A stretch of 64,000 bases of DNA from Lewinellaceae bacterium (GCA_020636325.1 JACJYC010000016.1:62001-126000), one strand, 5' to 3'. Shown: positions 16,060 to 25,527, counted from the first letter of the stretch. Program-made: numbers and translations. The notes: a model not told the origin generated them from the sequence alone.

Positions 16060-17046
16060 ATGAAGAAAATCGGAATCCTGTTCGGGCAAGAACGCTCCTT
16101 TCCGCAAGCATTTGTTGACCGCATCAATGACAAGGGCGTCAAAGGCATAAAGGCCGAACCCGTCCTCATCGATAAGGTTGTTCAGGCCGAATCCTGCGGG
16201 TATGCCGTCATCATTGACCGGATTTCCCAGGATGTGCCGTTTTACAGGGCTTTCCTGAAAAATGCCGCAGCTACCGGTACGGCTGTGATCAACAACCCGT
16301 TCTGGTGGAGCGCCGACGAAAAATTCTTTAACAACGTGCTGGCTGTAAAACTCGGGGTTCCGGTGCCCAAAACGGTCCTGTTGCCTTCCAAGGATCACCC
16401 GGAGGACACTACCTCCAACTCATTCTCCAACCTCGCTTTCCCGCTGGACTGGGAATCGATCTTCAGCTATGTGGGTTTCCCGGCGTTCATGAAACCGCAT
16501 GCCGGCGGCGGCTGGAAGAGCGTATACAAGCTCAAGAATGTTGATGAATTCTTTGAAAAATTCTCGGAAACAGAGCGCCTGGTGATGATGCTCCAGGAAG
16601 CCATCGAATTCGACGCCTATTTCCGTTGTTATTGCATCGGCAGAAAGCACGTCCGGATCATGCACTATGAGCCGCGCAATCCGCACCATCTCAGGTATGT
16701 GGCCAATCACAATGTGCCCGACAGCCTGATCAAGACAATGGAAAAGTACGTGCTGGCGCTGTGTGAAGGACTGGGATACGATTTCAATACGGTGGAGTTC
16801 GCGGTCAGAGACGGCATACCCATCGCTATCGACTTCTGCAATCCCGCCCCGGATGCCGACATCAATTCCGTAGGAAAAGAAAACTTTGATTGGGTGGTCG
16901 AAATGTCAGCCGCCTACGCTATTGAAAGGGCGCAAGCCCAGGAACCCGGCAAGGACAACCTTACCTGGGGCACCTATATTCGTGAAAGTGCCGGTGCAGG
17001 CCCGGCGCCGGCGGTCAAAAAAACAAGCAGGGCCAAAAAGGCTTAG
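16060..17046 (+). CDS. ATP-grasp (RimK/glutathione-synthase-like) ligase
   Basis: 328 residues resembling RimK-type ATP-grasp ligases, which join a carboxylate to an amine using ATP. Visible features are an N-terminal pre-ATP-grasp part (MKKIGILFGQERSFP), the substrate/ATP lid region NPFWWSADEKFFNNVLA, the ATP-binding FPAFMKPHAGGGWKSV, MLQEAIEFDAYFRCYCIG, and the metal-binding end FNTVEFAVRDG followed by AIDFCNPAPDADI. The tail (about 305-328) is Ala/Lys rich (KKTSRAKKA) and probably disordered. The substrate is not known. The lipoprotein gene follows 20 nt downstream, likely in the same transcript. Confidence 0.8.
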   Translation: MKKIGILFGQERSFPQAFVDRINDKGVKGIKAEPVLIDKVVQAESCGYAVIIDRISQDVPFYRAFLKNAAATGTAVINNPFWWSADEKFFNNVLAVKLGVPVPKTVLLPSKDHPEDTTSNSFSNLAFPLDWESIFSYVGFPAFMKPHAGGGWKSVYKLKNVDEFFEKFSETERLVMMLQEAIEFDAYFRCYCIGRKHVRIMHYEPRNPHHLRYVANHNVPDSLIKTMEKYVLALCEGLGYDFNTVEFAVRDGIPIAIDFCNPAPDADINSVGKENFDWVVEMSAAYAIERAQAQEPGKDNLTWGTYIRESAGAGPAPAVKKTSRAKKA

Positions 17047-17066
17047 TTCAAATCTTTTAATATTGT

Positions 17067-17693
17067 ATGAAAGCAATCCAATTTTTTTTGTTCATCCTTC
17101 TGGTCGCCTTTACAGCCTGCAAACAGGACGCGGGGACCAATTCGGGAGAAGGCGATGCCGCTGCCGCCGAAGGTGATTTCAACTGGAGCGATTCCGAATA
17201 TTACCTGAATCATCCGTTCTCGGAAAACTTCGTCAGTTCAATCGGCAATTTGGGAAAATCCGCTAACGTTTCTCCCAATAAAATAATGATTGACGGCGAA
17301 GAACCGGTCGAATTTCCTTCGAACCCGGCAATCAACCGGGTTTATCACCTTAAAGGTACGCGGGATAACGTGACGTACAAGCTGGACCTGGTCCGGATCA
17401 ACTATTCAACCGTGCGCTTCAGGCTGCAGATTGAAAAAGAGGGAAAGGTTGCTGAAAACTATGAAGGGGACGCGGATATCAATCCGGCTTTCTACCTGGG
17501 TTCGGAAACCGATACCGACGAACTGGATGCCATCTCCTATTCAGCCAACGAATTCAGCTATCTCAAAAACGCCTGTACCACCGTCCTGCGGATCGGCGGT
17601 ACCCCGGAGGGCGAGGTCAGGGCCCGCATCAGCCGGAATTGCTTTGATGATTCAAAGGATATAGCGCTGGAAAGCTCGCCTACTTTGCGGTAG
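17067..17693 (+). CDS. Uncharacterised lipoprotein
   Basis: 208 residues with a lipoprotein signal (MKAIQFFLFILLVAFTAC, lipobox FTAC, Cys18) and an acidic low-complexity linker (about 22-38). The soluble domain that follows has no motif I recognise. Two further cysteines near the C-terminus (LKNACTTV, SRNCFDD) could form a disulfide. It is probably co-transcribed with the ATP-grasp gene upstream. The transcript runs into an inverted heptamer array directly after the stop. Confidence 0.7.
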   Translation: MKAIQFFLFILLVAFTACKQDAGTNSGEGDAAAAEGDFNWSDSEYYLNHPFSENFVSSIGNLGKSANVSPNKIMIDGEEPVEFPSNPAINRVYHLKGTRDNVTYKLDLVRINYSTVRFRLQIEKEGKVAENYEGDADINPAFYLGSETDTDELDAISYSANEFSYLKNACTTVLRIGGTPEGEVRARISRNCFDDSKDIALESSPTLR

Positions 17694-17817
17694 TTGTAAG
17701 TCATTAGTCGTAAGTCATTAGTCATAAGTCGTAAGTCATAAGTTGTAAGTCGTAAGTCGTTCAAAATTAAAAACTTACGACTTACGACTTACGACTTACG
17801 ACTTACGACTAAAAAAA
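17693..17817. repeat. Inverted heptamer arrays forming a large hairpin between convergent genes
   Basis: The left arm (17693-17761) is made of TAAGTCG-type units and the right arm (17773-17810) of CGACTTA-type units, the reverse complement. A 10-12 nt AT-rich loop separates them. The right arm ends in ACTAAAAAAACT, a flank also present beside the array at 34709. It fills the whole gap between two convergent genes and could act as a two-way transcription barrier. Confidence 0.8.
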
Positions 17818-18180
17818 CTAGCGGACAAAATCCGATACCCTGATGCCGTTTTCATCGATCAGGATGACCTGGGTCAGGGATTCATCGGGTTGCTCCACTT
17901 TCAACAGGTACTTGCCCGGCTCCAGATCACCGAAGTTGAACTTGGTGGCAAAGCCGTTGTGCTTCTTGATGTTCTTTTCGTAATAAGTCTTTTTACCATC
18001 CAGACTGTTGATGGACAGCGTGGTGGCGACCTTCTCCAGGTTGATCAGCTGGATCTTCATGGTTTTTTCGCTCATCACGGTTGTTCTGGCGATCAATTCG
18101 GTCGGGGTGGTTCCGCCGGCTAAAGCGGGTACCATGCAAGCGGCCATCAGCAGGGCCGACAGGAAAAATCTGAATTTCAT
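17818..18180 (-). CDS. Small secreted protein of unknown function
   Basis: 120 residues: signal peptide (MKFRFFLSALLMAACMVPALAGG), then a single beta-rich domain (KIQLINLEKVATTLSI ... DLEPGKYLLKVEQPDESLTQ). The pattern of a Gly-Lys-Tyr turn before the last strands resembles small periplasmic beta-sandwich proteins of Bacteroidota (DUF3244-like); this is a resemblance only. An upstream extension of 16 codons is rejected because MKFRFFLS begins a good signal peptide. Confidence 0.7.
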   Translation of the reverse strand: MKFRFFLSALLMAACMVPALAGGTTPTELIARTTVMSEKTMKIQLINLEKVATTLSINSLDGKKTYYEKNIKKHNGFATKFNFGDLEPGKYLLKVEQPDESLTQVILIDENGIRVSDFVR

Positions 18181-18385
18181 AATACATCGGGTTTTTTGAA
18201 TAAAAAATCTTTGATATCCTTTGTACAAAAGACACCCATCCGAAAGGTCCGGTTGCTTGGCCGGTCGCGAAAACCGATGAACCGGCGGGGAATGCGGCCC
18301 AATCGCAGCAAATATTCGATCAATGCCGGCCCAAAACCGGAAAAAACAACGAATTTTCTAAATCCGGCGCTTTTTTAGAATTTGC

Positions 18386-18393
18386 TATCTTTG
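18386..18393 (+). promoter_or_regulatory. -7 promoter box (TATCTTTG) of the symporter gene
   Basis: Exact TAnnTTTG match. The likely transcript start around 18400 leaves room for either candidate start codon (18419 or 18446). Confidence 0.55.
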
Positions 18394-18445
18394 CGCTGCT
18401 TTTGCCCTCGCTATCGCGATGCACCTGGGCTCGGCATGTATTATT

Positions 18446-19939
18446 ATGCAACAACAGCTGACACCAATAACTATTATCGGCTTTATTCTGGCCTATTTTC
18501 TAGTACTGATTGGTATATCCTATTTTACCAGCCGAAATGCCAATAATGAGAAGTTCTTTCTCGCAGGCCGCCAGTCAAAATGGTGGATGGTGGCCATCGG
18601 CATGATCGGCGCTTCCCTTTCCGGGGTTACCTTCATGTCGGTCCCCGGCGACGTAGGCAAGAGCAGTTTCTCCTATTTCCAGGTGGTGCTGGGGTATCTG
18701 GTGGGTTATCTCGTGATCGCATTGGTGCTGCTTCCGCTGTATTACCGGCTGAGGGTGACCAGCATCTATAGTTTTCTCGAAAAACGGTTCGGTTTTTTTG
18801 CCTATAAGACCGGCGCCGGCTACTTCCTGCTTTCCCGGACAATCGGCTCGGCCCTTCGCCTTTACCTGGTGGCACTGGTGCTGCAAAAGTTCGTCCTGGG
18901 GCCGATGGGCGCGCCGTTTTTCATGACGGTAGCCGTAACCATTGTCCTCATATGGGTATATACCTTTAAAGGCGGCATCAACACCATCATTTATACGGAC
19001 GTCCTCCAGACGGTATTCATGCTGGCTGCCGTCGTTCTCACCATCCTCTCGATCAGCCACGCGCTGGAAACGGATGTTCCGGGGATGATCCAGATGGTGA
19101 GCAACAGCAAATTTTCCAAAACCTTCTTCTTTGAAGGCGGTTGGGGCGATTCCAATAATTTTTATAAACAATTCATCGGAGGCGCCCTCATTACCATCGT
19201 GATGACCGGCCTGGATCAGGACATGATGCAAAAGAACCTGACCTGCCCCAACATCCGGGATGCGCAGAAGAACGTGTTTACCTTCAGCATTATCCTGGTC
19301 GGGGCCAACCTCCTGTTCCTGACCCTCGGCGCCCTGCTGTACCTGTATTCGGCCAATATCGGCATTGATCTGCCGGCCAAAGCGGATGAACTCTACCCGA
19401 CCATCGCCCTGAGGCATCTGCCGCTGAGCGTCAGCATCATGTTTATCCTCGGGGTGATTGCGGCAGCCTACAGCAGCGCGGATTCGACGCTGACGGCGCT
19501 GACGACCTCTTTTTGCGTCGACTTTCTGAATTTTGAAAAACGTCCGGAGCCGGAAGAAACCAAAAAAAGATGGCGCAGGATGGTACATATCGGTTTTTCT
19601 GTATTGCTTTTCCTGGTGATCATCATTTCGAATGAGCTGGTCAATGAATCGGTTATTTACCAGGTGTTGAAAGTGGCCGGATACACCTATGGGCCGCTGC
19701 TCGGGTTGTTTACCTTCGGCATGTTCACCAAACTGAAGGTGAGGGATAATCTGGTGCTGCCGGTTTGTCTGGCCGCCCCCGTGATCACTATCCTGCTGGA
19801 TGTCTACTCAGCGAGAATCCTGTACGGATTTGAATTCGGTTACCTCAACCTGGCGGTCAACGGATTGTTAACCTTCCTGGGGTTATTCGCCATTTCATAC
19901 CGGGATTATACCGATCAGCTTGATCAGGCGCACAGATAG
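18446..19939 (+). CDS. Sodium:solute symporter (SSS family)
   Basis: About 497 residues with some 13 transmembrane segments. Family features include an N-terminal FILAYFLVLIGISYFTSR, the conserved FFLAGRQSKWWMVAIGMIGASLSGVTF, GGINTIIYTDVLQT, GLDQDMMQKNLTC, and the Na+-site helix AAAYSSADSTLTALTTSF. It would import a small solute with Na+. The solute is not readable; the closest layout is the SGLT/PutP-like group. The start at 18446 (MQQQLTP) is chosen; an in-frame ATG at 18419 adds nine non-hydrophobic residues. fabH follows 66 nt downstream. Confidence 0.9.
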   Translation: MQQQLTPITIIGFILAYFLVLIGISYFTSRNANNEKFFLAGRQSKWWMVAIGMIGASLSGVTFMSVPGDVGKSSFSYFQVVLGYLVGYLVIALVLLPLYYRLRVTSIYSFLEKRFGFFAYKTGAGYFLLSRTIGSALRLYLVALVLQKFVLGPMGAPFFMTVAVTIVLIWVYTFKGGINTIIYTDVLQTVFMLAAVVLTILSISHALETDVPGMIQMVSNSKFSKTFFFEGGWGDSNNFYKQFIGGALITIVMTGLDQDMMQKNLTCPNIRDAQKNVFTFSIILVGANLLFLTLGALLYLYSANIGIDLPAKADELYPTIALRHLPLSVSIMFILGVIAAAYSSADSTLTALTTSFCVDFLNFEKRPEPEETKKRWRRMVHIGFSVLLFLVIIISNELVNESVIYQVLKVAGYTYGPLLGLFTFGMFTKLKVRDNLVLPVCLAAPVITILLDVYSARILYGFEFGYLNLAVNGLLTFLGLFAISYRDYTDQLDQAHR

Positions 19940-20005
19940 ACCAACGGAATCCCCAAAGCCGGCCATTGAGAAATTTTTTGTTTCGGTGCACAAATAAACA
20001 AAACC

Positions 20006-20998
20006 ATGTCAAAAATTCGCGCAGCTATAACTGGCGTTCAGGGATACGTTCCGGATTACATTCTGACCAACGACGAACTGTCGCGGATGGTAGATACCAA
20101 CGATGAATGGATCACTACCCGTACCGGCATCAAAGAACGCCATATCCTGAAGGGAGAAGCGCAAGGTACTTCTGTAATGGGGATCGAAGCGGTGAAAGGA
20201 CTGCTCGAAAAAACCGGTACCGACCCCAAAGAGATTGAACTGGTGATCTGCGCGACCGTGACCCCGGATATGATGTTTCCGGACACCGCCAACCTGATCG
20301 CCTATGGCGCCGGCCTGACCAACGCTTTTTGTTTTGATATCGCAGCCGCCTGCTCCGGATTCCTGTATGCCCTGACCACTGGCGCCAGGTTCGTCGAAGC
20401 CGGAGCCCATAAAAAAGTAATCGTGGTCGGAGGGGATAAAATGTCCTCCATAGTCGATTATACCGACCGGACCACCTGCGTATTGTTCGGCGACGGCGCA
20501 GGCGCCGTCCTGCTGGAACCGGACGACAGCGGCAACGGCATCATCGATTCCATCCACCGCAGCGACGGCTCCGGCGCGGAATTCCTCCGCCAGAAAGCCG
20601 GCGGATCACGCCACCCGGCCAGCCTCGAAACCGTTACCAATCAGGAACACTTCATTTACCAGAACGGCAAACCCGTTTTCAAGGCTGCCGTAGCAGGTAT
20701 GACCGATGTGGTGGAAAAAGTCATGGCCCGCAACAACCTGACGGTTGACAATGTCAACTGGCTTGTGCCCCACCAGGCCAACCGCCGCATTATCGAAAGC
20801 GTCGGCAAAGGGATCGGCTTCCCGGAAGAAAAAGTAATGGTCAATATCCATAAATACGGCAATACAACCGCCGCAACCCTGCCGCTGTGCCTTTGGGACT
20901 ATGAGTCCAGGTTGCACAAAGGCGATAACCTCATCCTGACCGCTTTCGGCGGCGGATTCACCTGGGGCGCTACTTATTTAAAATGGGCATATAATTAA
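20006..20998 (+). CDS. fabH: 3-oxoacyl-ACP synthase III
   Basis: Condenses acetyl-CoA (or a branched acyl-CoA) with malonyl-ACP to start fatty-acid synthesis. At 330 residues, the Cys-His-Asn triad is complete: C116 in DIAAACSGFLYAL, H256 in LVPHQANRR and N286 in KYGNTTAAT. The N-terminal WITTRTGIKERHI is typical of FabH. It heads a group with efp, accB and accC, so initiation and malonyl-CoA supply are encoded together. Confidence 0.96.
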   Translation: MSKIRAAITGVQGYVPDYILTNDELSRMVDTNDEWITTRTGIKERHILKGEAQGTSVMGIEAVKGLLEKTGTDPKEIELVICATVTPDMMFPDTANLIAYGAGLTNAFCFDIAAACSGFLYALTTGARFVEAGAHKKVIVVGGDKMSSIVDYTDRTTCVLFGDGAGAVLLEPDDSGNGIIDSIHRSDGSGAEFLRQKAGGSRHPASLETVTNQEHFIYQNGKPVFKAAVAGMTDVVEKVMARNNLTVDNVNWLVPHQANRRIIESVGKGIGFPEEKVMVNIHKYGNTTAATLPLCLWDYESRLHKGDNLILTAFGGGFTWGATYLKWAYN

Positions 20999-21049
20999 AT
21001 TGGCAATTGATTCGCCCCGCCTCGGCGCGGCCGATTGACGCGATTGCGC

Positions 21050-21057
21050 TATCTTTG
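21050..21057 (+). promoter_or_regulatory. -7 promoter box (TATCTTTG) of efp
   Basis: Exact TAnnTTTG match 33 nt before the efp ATG, so efp has its own promoter besides any read-through from fabH. A GC-rich palindromic stretch (about 21019-21046) precedes it. Confidence 0.55.
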
Positions 21058-21090
21058 CATTGATAATTAACAAAAAAACAGCATTTTGCA

Positions 21091-21657
21091 ATGGCAAGTA
21101 CTTCTGAAATCCGCAACGGAATGTGTATCGATTTCAATAATGATATCTTTCAAGTTATTGAATTTCAACATGTTAAGCCCGGTAAGGGCGCTGCTTTCGT
21201 AAGGACCAAACTCCGCAGCCTGACCACCGGCCGGGTACTCGATAATACCTTCCCGGCAGGCCATAAAGTGGATGATGTTCGTGTGGAACGCCGGAAATTC
21301 CAGTTCCTTTACTCCGACGAATCCGGATACCATTTCATGGACAATGAATCCTTCGAGCAACTGGCGCTGGACGAAAAACTTATCAATAACCCCAAGCTGC
21401 TCAAAGAAGGTACGGAAGTAGATGTGCTCTTCCATGCCACCAAAGATATTCCCCTGACCCTGGAAATGCCGCAGTATATGGTGCTGGAAGTAACCTATAC
21501 CGAGCCCGGCGTTAAAGGCGATACCGCCACCAATACCCTCAAACCCGCCACAGTGGAAACTGGCGCTGAGATCAAAGTGCCCCTTTTTGTCAATGCGGGC
21601 GATAAGATAAAAGTGGACACGGCTACCAGCGCCTATATGGAACGTGTAAAACAGTAA
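21091..21657 (+). CDS. efp: Translation elongation factor P
   Basis: 188 residues, the normal EF-P length, with three beta-barrel domains. It relieves ribosome stalling at polyproline stretches. The tip loop is HVKPGKGAAFVRTK, with K32 at the position that is modified in many bacteria. The C-terminal block GVKGDTATNTLKPATVETG and IKVPLFVNAGDKIKVDT is the EF-P signature region. There is no EpmA/EpmB or rhamnosyl-transferase gene nearby, so any modification is unknown. Confidence 0.96.
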   Translation: MASTSEIRNGMCIDFNNDIFQVIEFQHVKPGKGAAFVRTKLRSLTTGRVLDNTFPAGHKVDDVRVERRKFQFLYSDESGYHFMDNESFEQLALDEKLINNPKLLKEGTEVDVLFHATKDIPLTLEMPQYMVLEVTYTEPGVKGDTATNTLKPATVETGAEIKVPLFVNAGDKIKVDTATSAYMERVKQ

Positions 21658-21739
21658 CCTTTTTGGCAATGACAACCCGGCGCCCAGGTGCGGTACGGGC
21701 AGCTCTGACTCGGAAAGCTGAAAAAACCGAGAAAACTTT

Positions 21740-21747
21740 TACTTTTG
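21740..21747 (+). promoter_or_regulatory. -7 promoter box (TACTTTTG) of accB
   Basis: Exact TAnnTTTG match. It covers the TTG that an unaided ORF caller would use as a start (21745), so it decides for the ATG at 21799 as the true accB start. Confidence 0.55.
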
Positions 21748-21798
21748 GAACAGGCTGACTCAAATCGTAAAATTGTCAAAGAACAACAAACAGAAGCC

Positions 21799-22314
21799 AT
21801 GACGTTCAAAGACATCCAGGAACTCCTGAGACTCATTAACCGCTTGGAACTTTCCGAATTCAAGATGAAGGACGGTGAATTCGAACTGTCCGTCCGGACC
21901 AAACATTTTGAAAAATCCAAGGGACAGATCGCAGCGCCCGTAGTGACCGCTGCCGCGCCGGTGATGTCCGTGCCGCAGGTACAGGCAGCCGTACCGCCAC
22001 CCGCGCCCGCGCCTGCCAAACAAGCCGCCACCCCTCAGGCCCCGGCTAAGGAGGATAGCGATGAATCCCGGTATATTCCCGTCAAATCGCCTATGGTGGG
22101 CACCTTCTATCGCTCATCCGGCCCGGAAAAACCGGCCTATGTCAAAGTAGGCGACGATATCCAGAAAGGTGACGTGGTTTGCATCATCGAAGCCATGAAG
22201 CTGTTCAACGAGATCGAATCGGAGATCAGCGGCAAAGTGGCCAAGATCATGGTGGAAGATGCACAACCGGTAGAATACGACCAGGTCCTGTTCCTCGTCG
22301 ACCCTCAAGGTTAA
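21799..22314 (+). CDS. accB: Acetyl-CoA carboxylase biotin carboxyl carrier protein
   Basis: 171 residues. The N-terminal part (1-45, MTFKDIQELLRLINRLEL) is typical AccB. A flexible Ala/Pro linker follows (about 46-85, APVVTAAAPV, PPPAPAPAK), then a biotinyl domain (about 92-170) with the target lysine K134 in IIEAMKLFNEI. It carries the carboxyl group between AccC and the carboxyltransferase. accC lies 46 nt downstream, separated by a small GC-rich hairpin (22322-22342). AccA and AccD are not in the window. Confidence 0.95.
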   Translation: MTFKDIQELLRLINRLELSEFKMKDGEFELSVRTKHFEKSKGQIAAPVVTAAAPVMSVPQVQAAVPPPAPAPAKQAATPQAPAKEDSDESRYIPVKSPMVGTFYRSSGPEKPAYVKVGDDIQKGDVVCIIEAMKLFNEIESEISGKVAKIMVEDAQPVEYDQVLFLVDPQG

Positions 22315-22360
22315 TGACCATGGCCCGGCACCGCCCGGGCCTTCACTTCAATTGATTACT

Positions 22361-23701
22361 ATGTTCGATAAAATACTCATCGCCAACCGGGGAGAGATCG
22401 CGCTGCGGATCATCCGCACCTGCCGCGAAATGGGCATCAAAACGGTTGCCGTCTATTCGACCGCCGACCGGGAAAGTCTGCACGTCCGGTTTGCCGATGA
22501 AGCCGTTTGTATCGGCCCCGCTCCCTCCTCGGAATCCTATCTCAGCATCCCGCGCATCATGGCCGCCGTGGAGATCACCAACGCCGACGCTATCCATCCC
22601 GGATACGGATTCCTGGCTGAAAATGCGGATTTCGCAGAAGTATGCTCCGAATACGGCATCAAATTTATCGGCCCCACACCGGAACAGATCCGCAAAATGG
22701 GGGATAAGATTACCGCAAAGGAAACCATGATCAAGGCCGGCGTTCCGGTCATCCCCGGCTCGGAAGGGCTGCTCCGCGACCTTAAAACCGGCCTGCGCAT
22801 CGCCAAAGAAATCGGATACCCCGTTATCCTGAAAGCTACCGCCGGCGGCGGCGGCAAAGGCATGCGCATCGTCTGGGAAGAAAAAGAATTCGAAACTGCC
22901 TGGGAAGTTGCCCGCAAAGAAGCCAAAGCCGCTTTCGGAAACGACGGCATCTATATCGAAAAATTCATCGAAGAACCGCGCCATATCGAATTCCAGATCG
23001 TCGGCGACCAGAAGGGAAAGGTAATCCACCTGTCCGAAAGGGACTGCTCCATCCAGCGCCGCCACCAGAAACTCGTGGAAGAATGCCCGTCGCCCTTTAT
23101 GACCCCCGAACTGCGGGAAGAAATGGGCGCCGCAGCCGTTAAGGCCGGTGAAGCCATCAACTACGAAGGCGTGGGTACCATCGAATTCCTGGTGGACAAG
23201 CACCGGAATTTCTATTTCATGGAGATGAACACCCGGATCCAGGTAGAACACCCGGTAACCGAGGAAGTGATCGACCACGACCTGATCAAGGAACAGATCA
23301 AGATCGCCGCCGGCGAAACCATCAAAGGGGATAATTACGTCCCCAACGGCCACGCTATGGAATGCCGGATCAACGCTGAAGATCCCTTCAACGGCTTCCG
23401 GCCCAGCCCGGGCAAGATACTCTCCCTGCACACGTCCAAAGGCCACGGTGTGCGCGTCGATACCCACGTTTACGCCGGTTATACCATTCCGCCGTACTAC
23501 GATTCCATGATCGCCAAGCTGATCTGCCGCGCGCGGACCCGCGAGGAGTGCATCACCAAAATGGAAAGGGCGTTGGATGAGTTTATCGTCGAAGGCGTAA
23601 AAACGACCGTACCGTTCCATCAGCGGCTGATGCGCGACGAGCGTTTCCGCAAAGGCGATTTCAATACCGGATTCCTGAACGATTTTCCAATTACGGAGTA
23701 G
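22361..23701 (+). CDS. accC: Acetyl-CoA carboxylase, biotin carboxylase subunit
   Basis: 446 residues, standard AccC length. An ATP-grasp biotin carboxylase that carboxylates biotin on AccB using ATP and bicarbonate. Motifs are FDKILIANRGEIALRI at the start, HPGYGFLAENADFAE, KATAGGGGKGMRIV (ATP glycine loop), ERDCSIQRRHQKLVEE and FMEMNTRIQVEHPVTEE with the catalytic Glu/Arg. The ATG at 22361 is chosen over an upstream TTG at 22352 because MFDKIL matches the family. The exporter gene starts 8 nt after the stop. Confidence 0.97.
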   Translation: MFDKILIANRGEIALRIIRTCREMGIKTVAVYSTADRESLHVRFADEAVCIGPAPSSESYLSIPRIMAAVEITNADAIHPGYGFLAENADFAEVCSEYGIKFIGPTPEQIRKMGDKITAKETMIKAGVPVIPGSEGLLRDLKTGLRIAKEIGYPVILKATAGGGGKGMRIVWEEKEFETAWEVARKEAKAAFGNDGIYIEKFIEEPRHIEFQIVGDQKGKVIHLSERDCSIQRRHQKLVEECPSPFMTPELREEMGAAAVKAGEAINYEGVGTIEFLVDKHRNFYFMEMNTRIQVEHPVTEEVIDHDLIKEQIKIAAGETIKGDNYVPNGHAMECRINAEDPFNGFRPSPGKILSLHTSKGHGVRVDTHVYAGYTIPPYYDSMIAKLICRARTREECITKMERALDEFIVEGVKTTVPFHQRLMRDERFRKGDFNTGFLNDFPITE

Positions 23702-23709
23702 GTCGTCAA

Positions 23710-25527
23710 ATGGGAAGTTTCCGCCGGTTGCTCAGCTATATCGGCCGCTACAAGAAATTTATCGGCCTCAATATTGTTTCCAATATCCTGACAGCGCTTT
23801 TTACGGTTGTCAGCATTCCGCTTTTGCAGCCTTTTTTTGAGATCCTTTTCAACCAGACCGGCGGCGTCACCGATCCGCCGGCAGGCGGATTCAGCGCGGT
23901 CAATATCCAGGCCTGGTTTAAGTACCGGTATACCCTCCTCATCGACACCGAAGGCAAGGAAAAAGCGCTCCTGCTGGTCTGCGGCGCTATCCTGCTGGCC
24001 TTCTTTTTCAAGAATCTTTTCCGGTACCTGGCCCTGGTGTTCATGGCGCCGGTCAGAAACGGCGTAGTCCGGGATATCCGCCAGCAACTCTTTGATAAAA
24101 TGCTGGTGTTGCCGCTGCCGTATTTTTCGGAGGAACGCAAAGGCGACCTCATGTCTCGAATGACCGGCGATGTCCAGGAAGTCGAAATGAGCATCCTCAA
24201 CGTTCTGGAAGCCCTTTTTCGCGAACCCCTCGTCATCGCAGGCTCCCTGGCCTATATGCTGTACCAGAGCCCGTCGCTGACCCTGTTCGTCTTCCTGCTG
24301 ATCATTTTCACGGGCGTGGTCATCGGCGGCATCGGCCGCAGCCTGAAACGGTCTTCCGCACTCGTACAGGAGAAACTGGGCAACCTGGTCACGATCGTGG
24401 ATGAAGCCCTCGGCGGCTTGCGCATCATCAAAGGGTTTAATGCCGAAGCCTACCAACACGCCAAATTCGGTGCGGAAAACAACGCCTACCGGCATATCCT
24501 GACCCGCTTGTTGTGGCGGCGCGATCTGTCTTCTCCGCTATCCGAATTCCTCGGTATCGCCGTGGTGGCGGTATTGTTGTGGTACGGCTCAAGCCTGGTT
24601 TTCAGCGGCAAAATGGAGCCCGACGCCTTCATCACGTTTATTTACGCTTTTTACAACGTGATCGATCCCTCCAAACAGCTTTCCAAAGCCTGGTACAGCG
24701 TGCAGAAGGGCATCGGCGCCCTGCACAGGGTAGAACAGGTGCTGGATGCTGAAACCACGATCCTGGAAAAACCCGATGCAAAACCGATCCGTTCCTTTGA
24801 ACGGGAAATCGCCTTCAAAGACGTCAGCTTTGCCTACAACAAGGAAGAAGGCCATGTCCTCAACCAGATCCAACTGAACATTCCCAAGGGCAAAGCCGTT
24901 GCATTGGTAGGCGCTTCAGGGGCGGGTAAATCGACCATGGCGGACCTGTTGCCGCGTTTTTACGATGTCGAAGAAGGCGGCGTCTTTGTAGACGGCCTGA
25001 ATATCAAAGACTACAAGATCAAAGACCTGAGAAGCCTGATGGGGATCGTTTCACAGGAGGCGGTCCTGTTCAACGACACGATCTACAACAATATCGTATT
25101 CGGCCTTCAGGGGGTCGCCATGGAAGATGTCGTCAACGCCGCCAGGATCGCCAATGCCCATGAGTTCATTATGGCTACCGAAAAAGGCTATGAAACGAAT
25201 ATCGGCGACCGGGGCAGCAAGCTCAGCGGCGGGCAGCGCCAACGCCTCACCATCGCCAGGGCCATACTCAAGAATCCGCCTATCCTGATCCTGGATGAGG
25301 CCACCAGCGCGCTGGATTCGGAATCCGAAAAGCTGGTCCAGGCCGCTTTGCTGGAACTGATGAAAAACCGGACTTCACTGGTGATCGCCCACCGGCTCAG
25401 CACCATCCAGCACGCCGACGAAATCGTGGTCATGCGGCAGGGCCGGATCATCGAACGCGGCAACCACCATGCCCTGCTGGCCCTCAACGGCGAGTACAAA
25501 AAGCTGGTGGAATTGCAGGCCATGTAA
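23710..25527 (+). CDS. ABC exporter, fused permease/ATPase (MsbA-like)
   Basis: 605 residues: a six-helix type-1 exporter membrane domain (about 1-330) and an ATPase domain (about 355-600). The ATPase has Walker A GASGAGKST, Q-loop VSQEAVLF, signature LSGGQRQRL, Walker B ILILDEATSALD and the switch His in VIAHRLST. It probably works as a homodimer in the inner membrane. The MsbA lipid-flippase group is the best match by layout and by its place right after fatty-acid genes; a drug or peptide exporter remains possible. It is tightly linked to accC. Confidence 0.9.
   Translation: MGSFRRLLSYIGRYKKFIGLNIVSNILTALFTVVSIPLLQPFFEILFNQTGGVTDPPAGGFSAVNIQAWFKYRYTLLIDTEGKEKALLLVCGAILLAFFFKNLFRYLALVFMAPVRNGVVRDIRQQLFDKMLVLPLPYFSEERKGDLMSRMTGDVQEVEMSILNVLEALFREPLVIAGSLAYMLYQSPSLTLFVFLLIIFTGVVIGGIGRSLKRSSALVQEKLGNLVTIVDEALGGLRIIKGFNAEAYQHAKFGAENNAYRHILTRLLWRRDLSSPLSEFLGIAVVAVLLWYGSSLVFSGKMEPDAFITFIYAFYNVIDPSKQLSKAWYSVQKGIGALHRVEQVLDAETTILEKPDAKPIRSFEREIAFKDVSFAYNKEEGHVLNQIQLNIPKGKAVALVGASGAGKSTMADLLPRFYDVEEGGVFVDGLNIKDYKIKDLRSLMGIVSQEAVLFNDTIYNNIVFGLQGVAMEDVVNAARIANAHEFIMATEKGYETNIGDRGSKLSGGQRQRLTIARAILKNPPILILDEATSALDSESEKLVQAALLELMKNRTSLVIAHRLSTIQHADEIVVMRQGRIIERGNHHALLALNGEYKKLVELQAM

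Noticed and set aside
21745..21798. Longer accB start (TTG at 21745)
   Set aside because: The TTG lies within an exact -7 promoter box and the 18 extra residues do not match AccB N-termini.
22322..22342. GC-rich hairpin between accB and accC as a terminator
   Set aside because: There is no U-tract, and both genes belong to one enzyme; at most it tunes the ratio of the two subunits.
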